DNA of 8,804 bases from Candidatus Portnoyibacteriota bacterium (GTDB taxonomy: Bacteria > Patescibacteriota > Minisyncoccia > RBG-13-40-8-A > JAUWHN01), in the NCBI GenBank assembly GCA_030605865.1, contig JAUWHN010000024.1, positions 1-8,804 on the forward strand. The letters are read 5' to 3'. Positions 6,462-8,804 of this stretch are shown in pieces (within the stretch, counting starts at the first letter, position 1; every line of letters starts with the position of its first letter). Below the pieces are notes generated by a model. The model ran no database searches. It was given only the letters and a program-made list of their open reading frames with translations, and was not told where the DNA came from. The position numbers were made by a program, and so were the translations under genes.

Positions 6462-6510
6462 ATTAGCATTTCATTTGCCCGCCTTGCCGGCGAGGCAGGT
6501 AGATTTGCAT
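6458..6510. repeat. GC-rich palindrome flanked by short direct repeats
   Basis: Positions 6478-6499 are a near-perfect palindrome centred on gccggc: cccgcctt on the left, gaggcagg on the right, one mismatch and one G-T wobble. It is strikingly GC-rich for this window. It is bracketed by gtagattagcat (6458-6469) and gtagatttgcat (6499-6510), which match at 11 of 12 bases. That layout resembles an inserted palindromic unit with a duplicated flank. It lies just upstream of the GAPDH start and would be a strong hairpin in its 5' leader. No clear promoter was found in this gap. Confidence 0.55.
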
Positions 6511-6519
6511 CATGCCTAT

Positions 6520-7488
6520 ATGATTAAAGTAGCAATTAATGGGTTCGGCCGGATTGGTCGGCCAACGTTTAAAAAACTAATTGAAAGTCCTGGTACTCAA
6601 GTTGTAGCGATTAATGATTTGACTGATAATAAAACTTTGATGCATCTTTTGAAATATGATTCTGTTTATGGAAGATATGATAAAAAGATTAATTGCAAGA
6701 TGCTGACAGAAAAAGATCCAACTCAACTTCCTTGGAAAAAATTGGGAGTAGACGTGGTTTTGGAGTGCACGGGATTTTTTACTGATCCCAAAGGAGCGAG
6801 CAAGCATCTAAAAGCCGGGGCAAAGAAAGTGATTATTTCTGCACCTTGCAAGGACAGGGGAGTGCCTACTTATGTTTTGGGCGGAAATGAGGAGAGATAT
6901 AATCCAGAGAAAGACCACGTAATTTCTATGGGCTCTTGTACCACTAATTGTGTAGTGCCAATAGCTAAAGTAATTAATCATAATTTTGATATAGAAAAAG
7001 CTTTGATGACTACAATTCACAGCTATACCAGCACCCAGAAACTGGTTGATAGCCCTCATAAAGATTTGAGAAGAGGCAGGGCAGCAGCTGTTAATATTGT
7101 GCCAACTACTACTGGGGCAGCTATTTCGGTAATTAAAGTTTTACCGGAGTTAGAAGGAAAATTAGATGGAATTGCCATAAGAGTGCCGTCAGTTAATATT
7201 TCTTTGTTGGATTTTGTTGCCCAGGTTAAAAAATTAACCAAGTCTGACTTGGTTAATAAAGTTTTTAAACAAGCCAGTCAAAAAGAATTAAAAGGGATTT
7301 TAGCAGTTGAGGATTTACCGTTGGTTTCAACTGATTTTATCGGCAACCCCTATTCTGCCATTATTGACAGCCAGTTTACAATGGTTGAGGGCAAGAATTT
7401 GGTTAAAGTTTTGGCTTGGTATGATAATGAGTGGGGTTATGCCTGTAGATTAGCAGAAATGGCTGAATTTATAGGGAAGAAATTATGA
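6520..7488 (+). CDS. gap: Glyceraldehyde-3-phosphate dehydrogenase
   Basis: This cytosolic glycolytic enzyme converts glyceraldehyde 3-phosphate, phosphate and NAD+ to 1,3-bisphosphoglycerate and NADH. The 322-residue protein has the Rossmann motif INGFGRIGR at 6-14, Asp33 in AINDLT (an NAD+ signature), SCTTNC with catalytic Cys140, HSYT with His167 (the usual 27-residue spacing), GRAAAVNIVPTTTGAA, and WYDNEWGYACR near the end. The segment between DSVYGRYD and EKDPTQLPW is about 12 residues shorter than in typical bacterial GAPDH; the hairpin carrying 'VNGK.I.V' is missing. The ATG at 6520 is chosen because MIKVAINGFGRIGR is the family's N-terminus. A TTG at 6475 would add 15 residues encoded partly by the GC-rich palindrome and is unlikely. 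No Shine-Dalgarno sequence is seen. The stop overlaps the rpiB start (ATGA). Confidence 0.95.
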   Translation: MIKVAINGFGRIGRPTFKKLIESPGTQVVAINDLTDNKTLMHLLKYDSVYGRYDKKINCKMLTEKDPTQLPWKKLGVDVVLECTGFFTDPKGASKHLKAGAKKVIISAPCKDRGVPTYVLGGNEERYNPEKDHVISMGSCTTNCVVPIAKVINHNFDIEKALMTTIHSYTSTQKLVDSPHKDLRRGRAAAVNIVPTTTGAAISVIKVLPELEGKLDGIAIRVPSVNISLLDFVAQVKKLTKSDLVNKVFKQASQKELKGILAVEDLPLVSTDFIGNPYSAIIDSQFTMVEGKNLVKVLAWYDNEWGYACRLAEMAEFIGKKL

Positions 7489-7940
7489 TATACATTGCCA
7501 GCGATCATGCCGGTTATCGGCTAAAAGAAGAAATAAAGGATTATTTGGATGAATTAGGGATAAAGTATCGGGATTTAGGGCCAAAGAAATTTGATCCTGA
7601 TGATGATTATCCTGATTTTGCTTTTAAGGTAGCTCAAAAAGTAGGGCAAAACCCCGATGAAGACAAAGGGATTTTGATTTGCGGAACCGGGCATGGAATG
7701 ATGAGGGCAGCGAATAAAATTAAAGGAATAAGGGCTTCTGTGGCGTGGGATGAATTTACAGCCGAACATATCCGTGCCCATGGAAATACCAATATCTTAA
7801 CTTTAGGTGGTCAGGTTATACCCCTAAAAACAGCCAAAAAAATTGTTGCTACTTGGCTATCTACAGCTTTTAGTCGAGAGGAAAGGCATAAACGTCGACT
7901 CGCTAAAATCGAGTCTCCTAAAATAAAAAACAAAAAATAA
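7485..7940 (+). CDS. rpiB: Ribose-5-phosphate isomerase B
   Basis: This enzyme interconverts ribose 5-phosphate and ribulose 5-phosphate in the non-oxidative pentose phosphate pathway. The 151-residue protein shows SDHAGYRLKEEI at 6-17, DYPDFA at 41-46, GILICGTGHGM with catalytic Cys66, AANKIKGIRA, EHIRAHGNTN with His99, and FSREERHKRRLAKIE near the end. The LacA/RpiB family normally has ICGTGIG; here the residue after the second Gly is His70. A galactose-6-phosphate isomerase subunit (LacA/LacB) is much less likely in this setting. It overlaps gap by 4 bases, implying coupled translation, and gggaag before the ATG can act as a ribosome site. The last residues PKIKNKK and the stop are encoded by the left end of the AT-rich element that begins at 7919. 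Confidence 0.93.
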   Translation: MIYIASDHAGYRLKEEIKDYLDELGIKYRDLGPKKFDPDDDYPDFAFKVAQKVGQNPDEDKGILICGTGHGMMRAANKIKGIRASVAWDEFTAEHIRAHGNTNILTLGGQVIPLKTAKKIVATWLSTAFSREERHKRRLAKIESPKIKNKK

Positions 7941-8022
7941 AAGATAAAATACACATATTAAAAACCTAAAAATTTTTTGCATTTTTTATTTGTATTTTTT
8001 ATTTTTTATATTTAATATTTTA
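7919..8022. repeat. AT-rich A-tract/T-tract element, copy 2
   Basis: This is the second copy of the element at 39-119: it opens with taaaataaaaaa, has acacatat at 7951-7958, and ends with ttttatatttaatatttta (8004-8022). Its left arm contains ataaaagataaaata (7937-7951), the exact reverse complement of 92-106 in copy 1. Its T-rich arm is longer than that of copy 1. It begins inside rpiB, providing its last codons and stop, and ends 5 bases before the rpe start, so it fills the whole gap. Confidence 0.6.
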
Positions 8023-8027
8023 TTTTT

Positions 8028-8732
8028 ATGGTCGAAATTATACCCACTATACTAGTTAAAACCTTTGACGAAGTAAAACAAAGAATTAAACAAGTCGAAG
8101 ATCATGTTAATTGGGTTCAGTTAGATATTATGGATGGGGTTTTTTGCTGTAATGAAACCTGGCCTTACTACGCTCCTAACGGAGCTTCGAAGGGTAAAAG
8201 AAATCTTAGCGACTTAAAAAGTTTAAAGACACGAGTCAAGATAGAAGCGCATTTGATGGTAAATAAACCTGAAGAGGTAATTGATGATTGGTTAAAAGTG
8301 GCTGATAGAGTGATTGTTCATTTTGAATCAAAGATTACCAACCGGGAGCTGGGAATAAGAGAGATGATTAAAAAAGCCCATAAAAAGAAGAAAGAAATTG
8401 GCTTGGCTCTTAACCCCGAAACTCATCCAGTGGTTGCTGTGCCGTTTTTAAAGGATTTAGACCTTGTTTTGTTTATGACCGTGCAGCCGGGTTGGGGCGG
8501 GCAGGAGTTTAAGGATTGGGTTTTGACCAAAATTGAGGTTTTGCGAAAACTTTGGCCAAAAGGTAATATAGAGGTAGATGGTGGTATAAATTCTGAAACT
8601 GCCAAGAAAACAATTAAAGCCGGTGCTAATCTGATTTGCGTTGGGACGTATGTTTTTAGGAGTAAGAATATTAAAAAAGCTATAGATAGTCTGAAATCTG
8701 CTATATATATATATGAAACCTTTAACCTTTAA
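8028..8732 (+). CDS. rpe: Ribulose-phosphate 3-epimerase family protein (divergent)
   Basis: This enzyme interconverts ribulose 5-phosphate and xylulose 5-phosphate. The 234-residue TIM-barrel protein has PTILVKTFDEV at 6-16 (usual PSILSADF), VQLDIMDG at 30-37, IEAHLMV at 72-78, MTVQPGWGGQEF at 150-161 (usual MTVNPGFGGQ.F), and IEVDGGINSET at 181-191. Of the four metal ligands of known epimerases, Asp33, His75 and Asp184 are present, but the first His is Gln31. After FCCNETWP there is an extra stretch of about 10 residues (47-58) coinciding with small DNA palindromes. The fold is firm. Epimerase activity is likely from the neighbouring gap and rpiB but not certain with the changed ligand; another phosphosugar epimerase is the alternative. 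There is no Shine-Dalgarno sequence, as the ATG follows the T-rich arm of the AT element directly. The final codons include a (TA)6 run at 8702-8714. Confidence 0.82.
   Translation: MVEIIPTILVKTFDEVKQRIKQVEDHVNWVQLDIMDGVFCCNETWPYYAPNGASKGKRNLSDLKSLKTRVKIEAHLMVNKPEEVIDDWLKVADRVIVHFESKITNRELGIREMIKKAHKKKKEIGLALNPETHPVVAVPFLKDLDLVLFMTVQPGWGGQEFKDWVLTKIEVLRKLWPKGNIEVDGGINSETAKKTIKAGANLICVGTYVFRSKNIKKAIDSLKSAIYIYETFNL
8166..8201. repeat. Palindrome-bearing insertion inside rpe
   Basis: These 36 bases encode YYAPNGASKGKR (residues 47-58), roughly where standard epimerases are about 10 residues shorter. They contain the perfect hairpin gctcc-taac-ggagc (8172-8185), overlapping by one base with the palindrome cttcgaag (8185-8192). 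An in-frame palindromic element inserted into the gene would explain both facts; chance is possible because the palindromes are short. Confidence 0.4.
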
Positions 8733-8750
8733 TCAAATGGAGAAAATGGT

Positions 8751-8804
8751 TCCGATTTTCTTCTGAAAATCGAGAATTCTCGATTTTGTCTGGACAAAAT
8801 CGGA
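8751..8804. repeat. Nested hairpin cluster, runs to the window edge
   Basis: The 54 bases after the rpe gene are built from alternating cgatttt and aaaatcg units. Hairpin 1 pairs cgattttc (8753-8760) with gaaaatcg (8765-8772). A perfect 22-base palindrome centred on gaattc spans 8766-8787. Hairpin 3 pairs cgattttgtc (8781-8790) with gacaaaatcg (8793-8802). Outer arms tccgatttt (8751-8759) and aaaatcgga (8796-8804) also pair perfectly. Several of these structures exclude one another. It may be a 3' UTR structure, a leader for the next gene, or a dispersed palindromic repeat that continues beyond the window. Confidence 0.7.

Noticed and set aside
6475..6519. TTG-initiated N-terminal extension of GAPDH (MPALPARQVDLHHAY)
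   Set aside because: It is encoded largely by the GC-rich palindrome, has no ribosome site, and GAPDH begins at MIKVAINGFGRIGR.
7897..7915. Hairpin gactcg/cgagtc inside the end of rpiB as a terminator
   Set aside because: The stem is only 6 bp, lies within the coding sequence and is followed by A, not a run of T.
8713..8765. Short open frame overlapping the end of rpe (ATG at 8713)
   Set aside because: It is only 17 codons, runs into the hairpin cluster and resembles nothing known.
1..8804. CRISPR array, tRNA, transposase or phage genes
   Set aside because: Gaps were read on both strands; no regularly spaced repeats, no tRNA-like cloverleaf with CCA or T-loop, and no such coding regions were seen.

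Overview
The window is an AT-rich, gene-dense bacterial segment with every credible gene on the + strand. It suggests a member of the Candidate Phyla Radiation (Patescibacteria), perhaps of the Parcubacteria or a related group. That placement is inference. It rests on the compact proteins, many starts without a Shine-Dalgarno sequence, a DUF5667-type exported helical protein, a YruB-type glutaredoxin, a divergent ribulose-phosphate epimerase, and A-rich/T-rich and palindromic elements in the gaps. TGA acts as a stop (2460-2462 and 7486-7488 end family-length proteins), so the Gracilibacteria code, in which TGA is glycine, does not apply.

Layout. (1) Positions 1-514: the last residues of what looks like a cysteine desulfurase, an AT-rich element, then an IscU-type Fe-S scaffold. 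(2) 522-1175: a secreted or anchored DUF5667-like coiled-coil protein, closed by two terminators at 1175-1245. (3) 1276-6362: a consensus sigma70 promoter starts a tight cluster of glutaredoxin, an AhpF-like thioredoxin reductase, a paralogue without the redox CxxC, isocitrate dehydrogenase and aconitase. Gaps are 20 bases or less, with one 4-base overlap. (4) 6363-6519: a gap rich in inverted repeats. (5) 6520-8732: GAPDH, RpiB (4-base overlap), a second AT-rich element, then a ribulose-phosphate 3-epimerase-like protein. (6) 8733-8804: a dense set of nested hairpins running off the window.

How the genes fit together. The desulfurase and IscU would make Fe-S clusters, and aconitase needs a [4Fe-4S] cluster. 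Aconitase and isocitrate dehydrogenase convert citrate to 2-oxoglutarate, probably making NADPH (Lys-Tyr signature in the cofactor pocket). They are co-directional and almost certainly co-transcribed with two flavoprotein reductases and a glutaredoxin. The cluster therefore looks like a partial oxidative TCA arm joined to a thiol-redox relay. GAPDH, RpiB and the epimerase belong to lower glycolysis and the non-oxidative pentose phosphate pathway.

The least ordinary items are the CxxC-less reductase paralogue, the predicted leaderless promoter of the redox cluster, the paired AT-rich elements (one encodes the RpiB C-terminus), an insertion in the epimerase that coincides with a palindrome, and the bistable hairpin cluster at the right edge. 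No tRNA, rRNA, CRISPR array, transposase or defence gene is visible.
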